A stretch of DNA of 64,000 nucleotides from Brassica napus (GCF_020379485.1 NC_063438.1:9066335-9130334); one strand, 5' to 3'; shown: positions 45,858 through 59,595, counted from the stretch's first letter. Notes: generated from the letters alone by a model not told the origin. Translations and numbers: made by a program.

Positions 45858-46291
45858 TATATTTATATATAAAGAAGGCTTTGCTTCCCTCCCAACCTAT
45901 CCACGTCAGCGTCCAGCACACAAATTCGATTCACGAGTGTCTGACACGTGTCACGCTTTAATGAAACGCATACTTTTGTAATTCGTTTTTCTCCGGGCCT
46001 CCGTTTGGGCTTTGTAATACATTTTGAATTTAAGGCCCAGAGACCAACGAATTTGGTAGGAACCCTAATCCGGGTTGGAGCGCATCTTTGTGTTCTTTGC
46101 TTGCGGGTTGAAAGGGACGATTCGGATTTCTGTAACGCTATATGTTGTGATTTTCCGTCTTAAATCCTCTTAATTCACAAGCCCACTACGAGACCTTTCG
46201 ATTGCGTCGGCGAAATCGTGTATAAATTCTCTCTTATGCTAATCGCGATATCCACATCTCTCTTCTACACATCTCAGTCATATTCATATCT

Positions 46292-47290
46292 ATGTGCTCA
46301 TCTCTGTTAATGGCTAACTCGCGTGCTTTTTCCGATCTGAAATCTGGGCAGTGCTCATCCGTTGTAGAGGCCAGACTGCTTCGATTCTGGGAGGCTAGGA
46401 ATGTTAAGTGTGGTGGGGAGATTAAGTGGATGGATTTGCTCATGGTGGATGTTAAGGTGAGTGATTTTTCCTGTTCTCTTCTTTGTATCAATCGTTCTGG
46501 GTTAATACTAACAGTGCCGTTATTATTCCTCTGTGGACACTAGGCTGTCTATGTGGTTGATATTGTTCGGTGAACCTGACCGTGTCCTACTTTTAAAAAT
46601 TTCCTTAGTTTTTTTTGTTGCTAGAAAAATAAAATCTTGCTGGTCTGATCTATTACTCTGTGCGGACTGTAACGTGATTGTTAATATATAAATAGATTTC
46701 GGTTTAGTATTGATCCGGTTGTTTGGTAAAGATTTTGGTTTCCTGTTATGTAGAGTCGGTACTGATAATCTGTTAAAATTTACACCGTTGATTCACACTG
46801 TTAGATTCCTAACTATGTTTCAGGCAACCATGATGCAAGTGACGATCAGTTCAAGCCGTCTCCCACAATACCGGGAGAGACTCATTGTCGGAACAATGTT
46901 TTTCGTGTCCGGTTTTGATGTCTCTAGATGTGCACAGAGCTTCCGGCTCACGGAGTCTTCTCTGTTGATCAGGTTCAACGAGAACACCACTTTTGAGGAG
47001 ATAACTGATCATGTATCCCCCTTGCCCGAGGAAGCATTTCGGTTTCGTAACCAGTCTGAGATGATTGGTTTAGCCAAAACAAACACTCAATTTCCAGGTA
47101 CATTGCTCCCAGTTGACACGTACCTCTTATATTGTTGGACTTCTGTGTGTAAAGAGTATGGTCTGTTTATATTTGTAAGAAAGTGATATATATCTCATAC
47201 TTTATGTGGACGTCATAGGTGAAATACTTGGTGTGAAAATAGTCTCAAGACATACAGCCATTGAGTTATTGACGTTTCTTACACTTACTG
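46292..47290 (+). pseudogene. RPA1-like OB-fold (DUF223) protein of a Helitron, truncated
   Basis: Exon 1 (46292-46456) ends at GTGAGT and reads SRAFSDLKSG, then EARLLRFWEARNVKCGGEI. Exon 2 (46824-47097) reads ATMMQVTISSSRLPQYRERL, FFVSGFDVSRCAQSFRL and EAFRFRNQSEMIGLAKTNTQ. The continuation DVIGEILGVKIVSRH starts at 47210, but the expected AG acceptor before it reads GG, so the splice site is lost. Similarity stops after about 25 further residues, followed by a tandem copy of about 65 bp (47300-47420). Such RPA1-like single-stranded-DNA-binding proteins accompany Helitrons. The protein would be truncated after its first OB fold. Confidence 0.75.
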
Positions 47291-47420
47291 AAAACATGGT
47301 TTACAAATTTTACTCTGTTTATAGACGCTTTCCTCTGTTTTGCAATTTACATTTAAAACATGGTTTACAAATTTTACTCTGTTTATAGACGCTTTCCTCT
47401 GTTTTGCAATTTACATTTCG

Positions 47421-48660
47421 TAGACCAACGACTCTGTCGGCTAATAAAGTAAACCAACTCCCGGTTTGATGAAACCATCATAAAGACACAAACCCAAAGT
47501 CTACTAAACGTTTACATACACATAGCCCAAATCACATATTCTACGTGCTTCAAATACTTTAATATATCGGTGGAATTAACCATACTACCTTATTGATACA
47601 ACAATAAAAATATATATGTTTTAAATGAAATTTTATTCAACAATAAAATAGATTTAGTTAAAATGAATAAGTTGTTTTTTAATATCACATAAATTATTAG
47701 TTTAAAAGAAAATATGGAAAACAACTTAATACATGAAAAAAAAAATTAACTAAGAGAAAGTATCTTTGCTCTACTAACTCTAATTCTAAATTTTAAAAAC
47801 CTATGTGACTTACTGGTGTATTTAAACAAAAATAACATCAAAAGAAAGTAAATAATTATATTTTTAAAATTTTATAAAAATTAGAAAATTTTATAATTTA
47901 TAAAATGAAGAATAAAGTACATAGATAAAATTGTTGTAAAACAATTATGATCCTTATTTCCATTTTAAATTAAAATTAAAATAAAATTTAACATATTAAT
48001 AAATTACGATGCCTATGTATTTAACTATTTATTCATCAACTCCTGTGGATCAGTTTCAAATTTCCCCCCCATAACTGGTACGTAACATAACAAATAAAAA
48101 TAATAGTAATAATATTAATACAGAACACAAAGTAACTAATTACTACATCCATAATATTGCTAGGTGGTAAAAAAACCCCGCTACTTCTGATAGAAAATTA
48201 TATATATATATATATACAATTAATTTATACAATATAGTTTCAGAATCTTATATATGTATTCCAAAAAAATCATATCAAAGAGCAATATCAACTATCCCTA
48301 ATATCAAGCATTCAACCGATAAATATGCAAACAGAAGCTACGCAATTAATGCTGATTGCAATGATGCAACTCAAAAACTCATTGCGGTATAAAGTTACAC
48401 CTAATACCTACTGCACACGTATATCACACAATCAACCACAAAAAAAAACAAAAAAAACAAAAGAAACACAAAGAAATGAATCTCTCTCCCGATCTCCCAG
48501 CCGCCTCATCTCATCAGGATTCAAACGACGTCACCAATGCTATGGACTCTGAGACAGAGGTAAACCAAAGCGAGAACAGCTCAGATGAAGACACATCTGG
48601 CATATCAGTATATCACTAGCATCCTATTTCAAAAACCTTTAACCTAGAATATAATACTTT
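47421..48660. other. AT-rich Helitron interior; one small acidic frame
   Basis: Mostly low-complexity AT. At 48476-48619 an ATG frame of 47 residues (MNLSPDLPAASSHQDSNDVT, Ser/Asp/Glu-rich tail) ends at a TAG. It could be the C-terminal tail of an RPA-like protein or a separate exon; I cannot assign it. Confidence 0.35.
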
Positions 48661-48735
48661 GCATCCGAACCACTGAGGATGGCGATTGAACACAAAGACT
48701 TAATGGAGCTGTGCTTGGAACACCATAACCCTGAA

Positions 48736-49212
48736 TGTAGGAGATGGATTACATCCCTCCACAAGGCCCGCCAAATAACAGGCCCTAGCCCAATAAACTT
48801 AGCTAGTTTAGTCGGCTCAGCGGCTGGAGGTGTTGACTCGGCTCCAGAGTACTTTTAGCCGATCAGTTAAGCCGATCGATGATACTCGGCTTGGAGGGAA
48901 CAGTGCCAAGGCCTGCATACTCGGCCTTTGGCGACGAGGCCCAAAAGACAAGGCGATTAGGGCATCACCGGCAAGAGCACTATAAGAGGGGAGAAGAATA
49001 CAACGACAAGGGGACTTTTGGACGACCTACACACTAAGCGGCTAGATTTAGGGTTTCCCATTGATCACTCTGATCTTGTTGTTTAGACCTCTAATCTTGT
49101 CTCCTTATTTTCCCGACAAATCTTGTAATCTCTTGTCTGATTCTAATAAAAACGTCTTTAGTCACCCCATCTTGAAGTTCATCTTTCTAATCAGCTGAAT
49201 CTCGTACAAACA
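48736..49212 (+). repeat. 5' LTR (477 bp)
   Basis: A TATA-like box (CTATAAGAG) lies at about 48980-48988 and AATAAAAA near 49145, marking the probable U3/R and polyadenylation regions. Ends are TG...CA. A G/C-rich U3 carries repeated GGCTCAGCGG/CGGCTTGG-type motifs. Confidence 0.95.
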
Positions 49213-49258
49213 ATTGACGCCCACCGTGGGGCTGACTAAAGCAACGTTCTAGATCTAC

Positions 49259-52200
49259 ATGGCTCAAGACGATGCCGCCTTCGGCGCTCCAGGTGAGGAA
49301 CCGACACCTACGCCTGCGGCCGCGCCACCCATCACCTCAGATTGCATGAGCTCCGTCATGGCTCGACTCGCTCGCCAAGACGAAGTCCAAAAGACAACCA
49401 ACGACCAACTCGCTGCGTTGGTCACGGCGCTCACAGCTCCTGATGGACAAACGAGCCGCCCCCAGCAGATCCGCCGCCGCCTCTTCAACACAAACCCTAC
49501 GGCAACCGGAGTCGACCATATCTCTGACGACTCGGAGCCTAACGAAGCCCTTCTCGCGGATGCTCTCCCAGCAGGTTCAGATCTCACAACAATACGCGAG
49601 CTCGCCGACCTCAAACTCAGCCTTCAACAGATGGGCGAGAAGATACACCAAGTAACCAGCACAGCTCCGCAAATCGAGAGTGTACTCGCCGCAACCTCGC
49701 GGACTCCTTTTACTCGCGCGCTAACTAGCGTGCAACTCGGAAAGATAGAGAAGCTGCGCCTACCTGAGTATAAGCCCGGCGGAGACCCGGTGGAACATAT
49801 GACAGCTTTTAACATCGCGATGGCACGAGCTCGACTCCCTGACGACGAAAGGGATGCAGGTTACTGCCAGCTTTTCGTTGAGACTCTTCACGAGCAAGCC
49901 CTGACTTGGTTCTCCCAGTTGGAGGAGAACTCAATCGGATGTTTCCGCGACCTATCAGCAGCTTTTCTCAAGACATACATCATGTTCACAAAGCGCAGCG
50001 CCACCGCATCCAGCTTATGGAACCTCAATCAGAAGAAGGACCAGAGCCTGCGCGAGTACATGGAGAAATACAAAGCCGTAGTGTCAAAGATTGAGATCCC
50101 AGACAGGATCGCTATCGACGCCTTGCGCAATACCTTGTGGGTCCACTCAAAGTTCCGAGAAGACCTGTACCAGAACCCAACCAAGTCGCTCCAAGACGCT
50201 ATCGCGCGCTCCGATAACTTCATCCGAATGGAAGAAGACACCAACGCAATTCTCAGCAAGATGAGCGCGCCCAAGGCTCCAGCGGCTAAGAATGCAAATA
50301 CGCGACAAGAACCGCGCCAGCACGCTCCAAACGACAAAGACGGTCGCAAAGACGGTTACATGTATGTCGTTAACGAGAGCAACGTACCGATCTCTACTCT
50401 CGTAGTTCGCGGGGAGGGGTGGAACAAGTGGGCAAGAGAACTCGAGTCGCCCGACAAACAAGTCGATACTGTTTGCACCACCCAACCTACGGCGGGAGTC
50501 GGATCAGCAGCAGGGCCTTCCCGGACCGTCGATCTCACCAAGCATTGCAAGTATCACGACGTCAAAGGACACGATACCTCGGAATGCAAATCTCTCTACG
50601 CACATTATCTCTCGTTCCTTGCAAGCGGCGAGTTTAAGTTCGAGCCCTTGAAAGCTAAACCAAAGAACGGTAAGAGCTGGAGCAAGAATAAGGAAAGAAG
50701 AGCCCAGCGCAAAGCCACCGGCAAAGGTCGACAAAACGACGCTCCGCAACGAGACGACGAGGAAGAAACCCCGAAGGACAACGGCGAGGGAGACTCCTCA
50801 GCCGACGAAGAGCACCCGGCTAATCGCAGACGCATCGAGGTTATACTCTCTCAGCAATCCTTGTCGGCCGACGAAGATAACGACGATTCGCCTGTACCCG
50901 GAGATCTGAGAGACATCCTTAAACGGAAGTTCGAATCGGAAAATGAAGGCGATCCAAAGCACAGAGATCTCCGGACGATGCTGGATGCACGGAAGTCTCG
51001 GCGCATCTCGACAAGCGACGGTAACAACAACGAAAGGCCAATTAGCGACCTCCGAGATAAACTCAATGCCGGAGCATGCGATCTTCGCGTGAAGCTCAAC
51101 CGTTCAAAACCAACAGACTTACGACGACAGTTGGAGCGAGTTAAAGGTCAGCCTCAACTTCCACCTCCTGATACCAGCATATCCAAAGACCTCCGCGCCT
51201 TACTGGACTCTAAGCGAGTACAAACGGGACAGTCGTTGAACGTCATCATGGGAGGCTCCCCCCCTAGCGGCGACTCAGTCCGTTCCGTGAAAGATTATCG
51301 TCGACAAGTCGCGACGTCCCAGAAGTGGCCGACTAAACCGACAAGTCATCCTCCGATAACCTTCTCACCAGATGACGCTGAAGGTGTTCACACGCCCCAT
51401 AATTATCCCCTCCTCGTCGTCCTTGGAATTGGAGAGTATGATGTCACCAAGATCCTTATTGACACCGGAAGTTCCGTCGACCTCATCTTCCGAGGAACTG
51501 TGCAGAAGATGGGAGTCGACCTCGACGACATAAAAGCGTCCTCCAGAACGCTAACCGGATTCAATGGGTCTTCCGAAACTATCTGGGGAACGATCCGCCT
51601 CCCGGTGCGTGCCTGCGGCGTTACTCGAACGGTCAAATTTGCCGTCGTTAGCACAAAAGCTCCGTATCACGCTATACTCGGTACCCCTTGGTTACACTCA
51701 ATGCAAGCTGTCCCTTCCACCTACCATCAGTGCGTCAAGTTCCCTGGCACGGACGGGAAGATAAAAACATTGCGCGGGGACCAAAGGGCCGCTAGGGATC
51801 TCCTAGTCGCCACAGTCAAACTCCAACGGACGTCACTACCCGTTAACTCAGTGTCCCCTCCAACCTCAAAAGTCTACTCTCAGGAAAATGAGGTTCTCGA
51901 GTTACCTATTGATGACGCCGACCAGAGTCGCACCGTGAGGGTTGGCGCATACCTCTCTGACGAAATGCAGCAGTCAGTTCTGGATTTCCTCAGAAAGAAC
52001 GTGTCCACGTTCGCTTGGTCTATGGCAGACATGAAAGGCATCGACCCGACTATAACAACTCACGAACTAAACGTTGACCCAACGTTCAAACCTATCCGAC
52101 ATAAGAGACGTAAGCTCGGCCCTGATAGGTCTAAGGCCGTAAACGAAGAAGTCGACAGGCTACTCGGTGCAGGCTCGATTGCTGAGGTCCGCTACCCTGA

Positions 52201-55135
52201 ATGGTTGGCAAATCCAGTAGTCGTCAAAAAGAAAAATGGCAAGTGGCGCGTCTGCGTCGACTTCACCGACCTGAATAAAGCCTGCCCAAAGGATAGCTAC
52301 CCTCTTCCCAACATCGACCGTTTAGTCGAGTCCACGGCTGGAAACGAGATGCTAACCTTCATGGACGCCTTTTTCCGGATACAACCAGATAATGATGCAC
52401 CCGGATGATCGCGAGAAGACGGCCTTCATCACAGATAGGGGAACCTATTGCTATAAGGTCATGCCCTTTGGTTTGAAGAATGCCGGAGCAACCTACCAAA
52501 GGCTTGTGAACAAGATGTTCGCAGATAAGCTGGGTATCACCATGGAAGTGTACATCGACGACATGCTGGTTAAGTCGCTCCATGCCACTGATCACCTCCA
52601 CCATCTACAAGAATGTTTCGAAACTCTCAACAAGTACGGCATGAAGCTAAACCCAGCAAAGTGCACGTTCGGGGTTTCTTCTGGCGAGTTCCTCGGTTAC
52701 ATTGTCACGCAGCGAGGAATCGAGGCGAACCCAAAGCAAATATCCACGGTTCTGAACCTCCCGAGTCCGAAGAACAGTAGAGAAGTGCAGCGGCTCACGG
52801 GCAGGATAGCCGCTCTAAATCGATTCATCTCCAGATCCACCGACAAGTGCCTGCCATTCTACGATCTCCTGCGAGGAAACAAAAAGTTCATTTGGGATGA
52901 AAAGTGCGAGGAAGCATTCACTCAACTCAAGCAGTACCTGACTACACCTCCAGTACTCGCTAAGCCGGACGTCGGCGATGTTCTATCTCTCTACGTCGCA
53001 GTATCACAGGCTGCAGTCAGCAGCGTTCTGATAAAAGAAGACCGCGGCGAGCAAAAGCCCATCTTCTATACGAGCCGACGCATGACCGGACCAGAGACGC
53101 GATACCCAACTCTAGAAAAGATAGCTTTAGCAGTCGTTGAAGCAGCAAGAAAACTACGACCGTATTTCCAGTCGCATTCCGTGGAAGTACTGACTGATCA
53201 GCCTCTCCGAACGATACTCCAGAACACCAACAGATCCGGCAGACTAACAAAGTGGGCCATTGAACTCGGCGAGCTCGATATCACCTACAAGAACCGCACG
53301 GCAGCGAAATCCCAGGTTCTTGCCGACTTCTTGGTCGAACTGGCCCCAGAATTGGAGCAAGATCTCACACTCCCAAGCTCAAACTGGACACTGCACGTCG
53401 ATGGATCGTCGACCAACAAGGGAGCAGGTGCCGGAGTCCAATTACAGTCCCCAACCGGTGAGCTAATCAGACAGTCTTTCAGCTTTGGCTTTCCCGCGTC
53501 AAACAACGAAGCAGAATACGAATCTCTGATCGCAGGACTCCGCTTAGCAAAAGCCGTAAAAGCTAAACGACTAAGCGCTTATTGCGACTCCCAGTTAGTC
53601 GCCAGTCAGTTCAGCGGCGACTACGACGCCCGCAACGATCGAATGGACGCCTATCTCAAAATAGTGCAAAGCCTGGCAGCAGAGTTCGAATTCTTCGAAC
53701 TCATCAAAGTTCCGAGAGGCGAGAACGTCTGCGCCGACGCCCTCGCCGCCCTTGGCAGCAAGCTTCGTGATCAAGTGAAACGAACCATCCCGATACATCG
53801 TATCGAGAAACCAAGCATCGATGTCCTAACCGATCAAACCCTCGTTGCCCAAGTCGTTGAACCCGCTACTCCAGACGACGATGGGTTTGGCTCAGATTGG
53901 AGAACTGAATTCATCGACTACCTCTCGAAGGGGGAACTCCCAGCAGAAAAATGGGCAGCTCGCCGGCTAAAAACCCGTAGCGCCCATTACGTCGTTCTCG
54001 ACAATGAACTGCATAGATGGACTGCGAGTAAGGTGCTCTTAAAATGCATCGATCGCGACGAGACAGCAAGGGTTATAGCAGAAACGCACGAAGGCGCTGG
54101 CGGAAATCATTCGGGCGGACGTGCGTTAGCAATAAAAGTAAGGAGCTTGGGGTTCTTCTGGCCAACAATGAACGCGGATTGCGAGTCTTACGCGAGAAGC
54201 TGCGACAAGTGCCAACGGCACGCACCCAGCATCCATTGTCCAACCGAAATGTTGCGAACAACCACCGCTCCCTACCCATTCATGCGATGGGCGATGGACA
54301 TCATAGAACCACTTCCCTCTTCCCGCCAAAGACGCTTCATCCTCGTCCTCACCGACTACTTCACCAAATGGATCGAAGCCGAAGCATACGCTCAAGTCAC
54401 AGACAAAGAAGTCCGCGGTTTCTTCTGGAAAAACATTATTTGCCGCCACGGTCTGCCCTATGAGATCGTAACTGACAACGGGTCGCAGTTCATGTCAGGC
54501 AACTTTAAGGAATTCTGTGGCAAGTGGAACATTCGACTAAGCCCCTCCACTCCTCGTTACCCGCAAGGTAATGGCCAAGCCGAATCCTCCAACAAACTTA
54601 TCATCGATGGCATTAAAAAGCGTCTGGACCTGAAAAAGAGTCACTGGGCTGATGAACTTGATGGAGTCCTATGGAGCCATCGCACGACTCCACGAGGATC
54701 GACTAAATCGACACTTTCTCTCTCGCCTACGGCGTCGAAGCCATGGCTCCTGCTGAAGTTAACGTGTCAAGCCTCCGACGTTCCAAAATGCCTCAATACG
54801 TCGAGCTGAATAAGGAAATGCTACTTGATGCCCTCGATGAGATAGAAGAACGAAGAGATCAAGCCCTGCTGCGCATCCAGAACTACCAACATCAGATAGA
54901 GAGTTACTATAACAAAAAGTTCCGCGCACGACCTCTGGAACTCGGTGACCTCGTCATGCGCAAAGTGTTTGAGAACACCAAGGAACTCAACGCCGGTAAA
55001 CTCGGCGCAAGATGGGAGGGACCTTACAAAATCATCAAAGTCATCAAGCCTGGCGTATACCGACTCCAAACGTCGCGCAGCGAAGAAGTCCCACGATCAT
55101 GGAACTCAATGCACTTACGACGCTTCTACCCGTAG
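49259..55135 (+). pseudogene. gag-pol of the Tat-type retrotransposon, two frameshifts
   Basis: The frame from the ATG at 49259 covers gag (residues ~170-300), a zinc-knuckle-like motif (CKYHDVKGHDTSEC), a linker with seven DLRxxL-type motifs, aspartic protease (LIDTGSSVDLIF, residue ~733) and the first half of RT. One extra T in the run at 52370-52374 shifts the frame just before the RT core. The second frame (from 52392) holds the RT active site YIDDML, RNase H, a second archaeal-type RNase H (LHVDGSS, NNEAEYES, YCDSQL, ADALAAL) and integrase with the HHCC finger and D-D-E residues (MDII, TDNGSQF, QAESSN). One base is missing near 54711-54716, and the integrase C-terminus continues in a third frame to the stop at 55135. 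Each break is a single base; together they prevent a full polyprotein. Confidence 0.9.
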
Positions 55136-55918
55136 GGGTACTCTGGCGCCAAAAAAAAAAAAAAAACCTCGAGTAGATGCACCCCTGAGGTCACTTCTAC
55201 TCAACCGAGTAAATGCGCTAACAACGGCCACTTTTACTCGGGAAAACACGAACTACGAATGGTTTGATCCTCAACCGAGGTACGTAGGCAGCCTTAACGG
55301 GTCCAGCTATACAAAACCAAAGTTAAAACCTTGTTTAGACCTCAGTCGAGTAAACAATGATTTTTTATACCTAACGGTTCAGACACTTAGCTTAAGGACC
55401 AAACGGTCGCGAATCACCTATGCCAAAGAGCATTGACCGGCCAAACAGAGTGAATCTTTTCCTTTTCCCGACTAACGCGTAACGGATTAGCTACCCGGCT
55501 ACTCGATCGTCACTAGGAAAACGGACCAAAGAACCTTCCACTCTTGGAATCAGTCCCTTGTTTTCGAGATTTGAACACTCGCTTGATCGAGATCTCAAAT
55601 TGAAATTACAAGGAGACCTGAACGAACCTTCCTAGCGTTTTTCTTTGTTTCTTTATCTACTTGCAAAAGCTAAGGTTCAGGAATCTAAAGTTTCTAGCCG
55701 AGTATATCGCGAAACTATAAAGCTAGCTGAAACATCACTTAGATAAAAAAAAAAAAAACTGCAAGTACAGATAGAAAACACAAAGAAAACATAAAGAGTA
55801 TGCTTAGCACAGCAACTCGCCGACTAAAATAAAATAAAGACACATGTCTAAAGGTACAACAAAAGGGTCTACCAAGACCACAAACACAGAAATATATAAA
55901 ATACAAATTCTAAAGAGA
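55136..55918. other. Spacer between the convergent gag-pol and antisense genes
   Basis: Starts with a GCGCC(A)16 tract right after the pol stop, then sequence with repeated ACTCGG/CCGAGTA motifs and poly-A runs. No coding frame is convincing; presumably it carries the 3' ends of both transcripts. Confidence 0.6.
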
Positions 55919-58900
55919 TCAGATCGCTTGATCTTCATCATCCCCGTTCAGTGGTTGAGCAACAAAGGGTGCGGCCGGGTTCTCAGCAATGGGAGTCACA
56001 CTCTCCTCCGGTCGAGTCGAGGCAAGAGGTTCCACACCAGGAGGAGAGCTCGCAGCGTCTCCCTCGACGACATCGTCGGTCTTCCCTTCCTCACTTGGGC
56101 GTGGTTGCGATATCTCTCCAGCATCACCATCACCCTCCTCGCCTTGATCCCCCGACGAAGAATCCGAGACGACAACAGGATCTTCAACACCCGTTTTCTC
56201 AATCCCTTCATCGGTGGTTGGAGAACTTTTCTCGGGAATCTCCTCTAGGTCCTTCTTCTCGGGTGATTCCTTATGGGCGCTCTCCTCGGGAACCACGGCC
56301 TGTTCTGTCGGGGGCGATGTGACGTCACCCAATGGCTCCTCAGGCGGCTCCTCGGTCACTTCGCGCGAGGTGATCAGCTGGGAGGCTGTCTCCGGCCTGA
56401 TCAGGTCCACATTCGATCCGTAGGGGTCGAACGTCCTCCTAAACCTCTCTTCCACAAAACGAGAGGGGAGAACAAGCGGGGAAAGGGAGAAGTCCCTGTC
56501 AGCCAGCGGACTTACTCGCAGCTTGGTGACTTCGGCTTCATAAAGCTTTTCCTGCTCTGCGAACATGTCGATCATGTCTTGCGGGATTTCCACTCCGCTC
56601 TCCTTTATCATCTCAAGACATTTCTTTGTCCCAGAAGCTTGCCCGTACAGGTTTTTCGCCTTCCCAAGGGCGTCTAAACGAGCAAAGTGATCTCGCACGC
56701 GAGTAAAAGAGCGACTCGCCTTCTCGATCATAGCATCTTCAACCCTTTCTCTTTCTCGGGTGACTTCTAGACCCCGGGAGTCCTTCAGACGTTGCCTCTC
56801 CCTGACTAACTTGTCGACTGCGGCGTCTCTCTCAGCGAGTAGTTCAGCCTTCTCCCTTTCAAGGCCCGCAGCGATTCCTTCCAGGTGAACCTTCTCGCGT
56901 ACCAATTCTTTCTTTGCCGCTCTGTCAGCCTTCAGTTTGTTCTCAAGTTCTTCGAACTTAACCCGAAGAACTTCTTTCTCCTTCGCTGCCTTCTCATTAC
57001 TCTGCTTGAGTTCAGCTCTCACCTTTTCGATGACCTTCAGCCTAGTCGCAGCCAGCTTGTCTGCAGCTCCTAATTGGGCCATCGTCTACTTCAAGGCAGT
57101 ATCATACCTCTCGACAAGGAAGTTCATACTTCCATCACTCTGCAAAGCGGTAAAGAAATTAATCAGTCAAAACGGCTAAGCTCAACAGTTTCACAAGGAA
57201 ATACAAAACACACTGCAAAGGAGGAGCAAGGTTACCCGAGCTCTCAAGGCGGCGGCATCGATGTACTCATTCCTAAAGAAGAGATCCTCCAATTGCGGTA
57301 ACTCTCTCGTCCCACCGCGAATTTGACGCGTCAACTCCGCACATCGCAACGGGTTAAGGATCAGGGGGGTCTTCTCGTCGTAGAGAAACTCCACACGGTC
57401 GGGATATTCGACCCTCCCCTTTTTTGGGAGAGATCCTTCTAAACGAGGACCCCTACTCGTAGAAGAACCGGGGACAGATTTCTCGCCACCAGCAGGCTCC
57501 GACTCAGAATCGCTCCTTTGTGTCAAGGCCTTCCTCTTCTTCTCTAAAGGCACGTCAGGGGTCGTCTCATCCTCCCTAACGGCATCAATTTGGGTTGGCA
57601 CGGCGACCGAAGAACCAGGCTCAGTTCCAGCAGTCTTTTTCTTCGTCTTCTTTTTAGGACGCTCTGCGAGTATCGCGTCACCCTCAGCGGTCTCCTCGTC
57701 CCGGGAAGTCGCCTCGTCGCGGGTTCTCTTTTTCTTCTTCTTTATCCTTTGACCCTCAGATGACGTGGCGAGAGAAGCAGACAAAAGCGGAGAAATCTCA
57801 TCCGACGGCTTCTCTGTCGTCTTCTTATCCTTTTTCTTCTTTTTTGGACTCGGAGCTGGAGGTTCGACACTAACGCCCTCATCGTGCGAATTGGAAGCTC
57901 CCTCTTTTGAACCTCCACGATCTCCAGAGGTTTCGGCATCTCCAGAGCCAGTCGCCCCAGAAGGGTTAACCGGAGCCGATTTTTTTGACAATAGCTGTAG
58001 TCTTCCCTTCAACAAGGCACTCAGATCCGGGACTCCTTCCATCTCCCTTGCTTTGTTAAGAAGTTTCTGCTGCTTGCGAGTAAACATAGAAAGACGAGAC
58101 TTGGGGGGACCGACTACACACGGAAGTCTCGACTCCCAATCAACTGCAAAGGATAAAAGCTTAAAGTTAGAGAATCGCAGAGTTCAGCCTCGACAAGTCA
58201 GAAGAATTTCAAGAAAAGAAACAACAAAGTCTACCTCTAGCGATTCTAGCTTGTTGACGACGGATCCACTCGCGACTAAGGTCCGGCCAATGAAGGTGAC
58301 TGTGAGCTGCGATTGCTTGGGCACTCTCAAAAAACTTCTCTGGGTAGGCAATCGTATTCGGATGACGAACTGCACAAAAAGGAAGCAACAGAGACAGTTA
58401 GTTTTGTCGAGTAAAGAACAGATAAACTACGAGATCTCTACCAAGTTCTTTATTCCATAAAACGCGGTAGTCGTCCCCAGGCGGCTCCTCAAAAGCATGT
58501 TCATCAGATTTAACGTAGAAGTATGCGCGCTGCCAGTCCGGCGTCTTGTTTGGGTGACCAGTCAGGACGTTGTAGCTCGCACGCATCTTCACCGAGAAAA
58601 TTCCATTCGGCTCCGCCTTCGTCGAGGTTAGTTCTTCAAATACTCTCACGGTCATCGAGATATCCATCTCCGCCGCCATGACCATCAACATCACGGCTAT
58701 GCGTAGCGATCCATTCAACAACTGTGAGATCGCAATATCTCTACGGAACGCGTACGATGTGATCAACCGAGGGATTGGGAACCAGAGCTTGGTCTGGTCT
58801 TTGAAGTATGACTCGTACACGCATTGGTATCCCATTGGAGGCGGCCAAGGACGCTGTTCGGTATAAGGAATCAGGTAGGTAACGCCGGCGCCGCCACATT

Positions 58901-59432
58901 GCCTCAACAAATCCTGCACAGTCTTGTCGGAGGAGCAGGAGCTAAACATGTTCTCCCACGATTGAACCCGCGGGTCACGCAGCACCTCCGAAGGAAGACG
59001 GGGGAGCTCTTCGAAGATCCCGCCCGGATGGTAAATGACAGGACGGCAGTCGATCCGGTCATAGGGAATACTCCGAACCGCAAGGGGATGTTCCGATCGG
59101 TCAGAACCAACTCCTCGACGAGCTCGCCTACGGGGCCTCACGACCGCTCTGGGCGCTTCAGAACCACTACCGATGTCGTCTTCAAGACGTCCTCCGCTTT
59201 CGACGTCTTCCTCGTCTTCAACTTGCCGCTCTTCCTCTTCGTGAAACTGTCGGTGGGCGTCAGCGACTAAGAGACGTTGAGAGAGACTCATATTCTCTGT
59301 ATCTCTGAGAGCGTCCCGATGAATCAGCTCGAACTCGTCTAAAGCGCCACCATCTACGTCTTTGGCCGGACTTGAAGAATCGGCGATATCTTTCCCTTTT
59401 TCTTCGCGAGACAATCGACTCTTTGAAGCCAT
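55919..59432 (-). pseudogene. Antisense accessory gene of the retrotransposon (putative gypsy-type transposon protein), internal stop
   Basis: Four exons join in frame on the minus strand: 59432-58442, 58369-58235, 58143-57236 and 57139-55919 (1084 residues plus stop), with GT/AG borders throughout. The ATG at 59432 opens MASKSRLSREEKGKDIADSS. Residues ~160-330 hold a globular region (MGYQCVYESYFKDQTKLWFP, PRLITSYAFRRDIAISQLL) resembling the plant putative gypsy-type transposon domain. Exons 3-4 are Lys-rich (KKKKKDKK), then a long coiled coil and an acidic Ser/Pro/Glu tail ending GDDEDQAI. One TAG (57088-57086) near the start of exon 4 interrupts it; translation could restart at the next ATG. 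A TATA box lies upstream. Function unknown: a nuclear, structural or chaperone-like role is possible. Antisense extra genes are known from some Tat-lineage elements. Confidence 0.75.
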
Positions 59433-59587
59433 GACTATCGACTCGGGGACGACTAGATCGGAAATTAAAATAAACCGCACTGTCCTAGAGACGTATCTAG
59501 AGAGAGAAAGTAAATCTAGAGAGAAGGGAGAGAAAGTGGAATACCTGAGCTTGCAGAGAAGAATGACGGAAGCAAGGGGGAAGAACC

Positions 59588-59595
59588 TATTTATA
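59588..59595 (-). promoter_or_regulatory. TATA box of the antisense gene
   Basis: The minus strand reads GCTATAAATAGG, an almost ideal plant TATA box, about 155 bp upstream of the antisense ATG. A CT-rich leader and a possible 5' UTR donor (CTCAG/GTATTC, near 59545) follow. The promoter sits in the internal region, not in the LTR. Confidence 0.65.

Noticed and set aside
55951..56677. Plus-strand frames of 120-134 codons opposite the antisense gene
   Set aside because: They mirror the acidic/Ser-rich tail of the antisense exon and have no domain.
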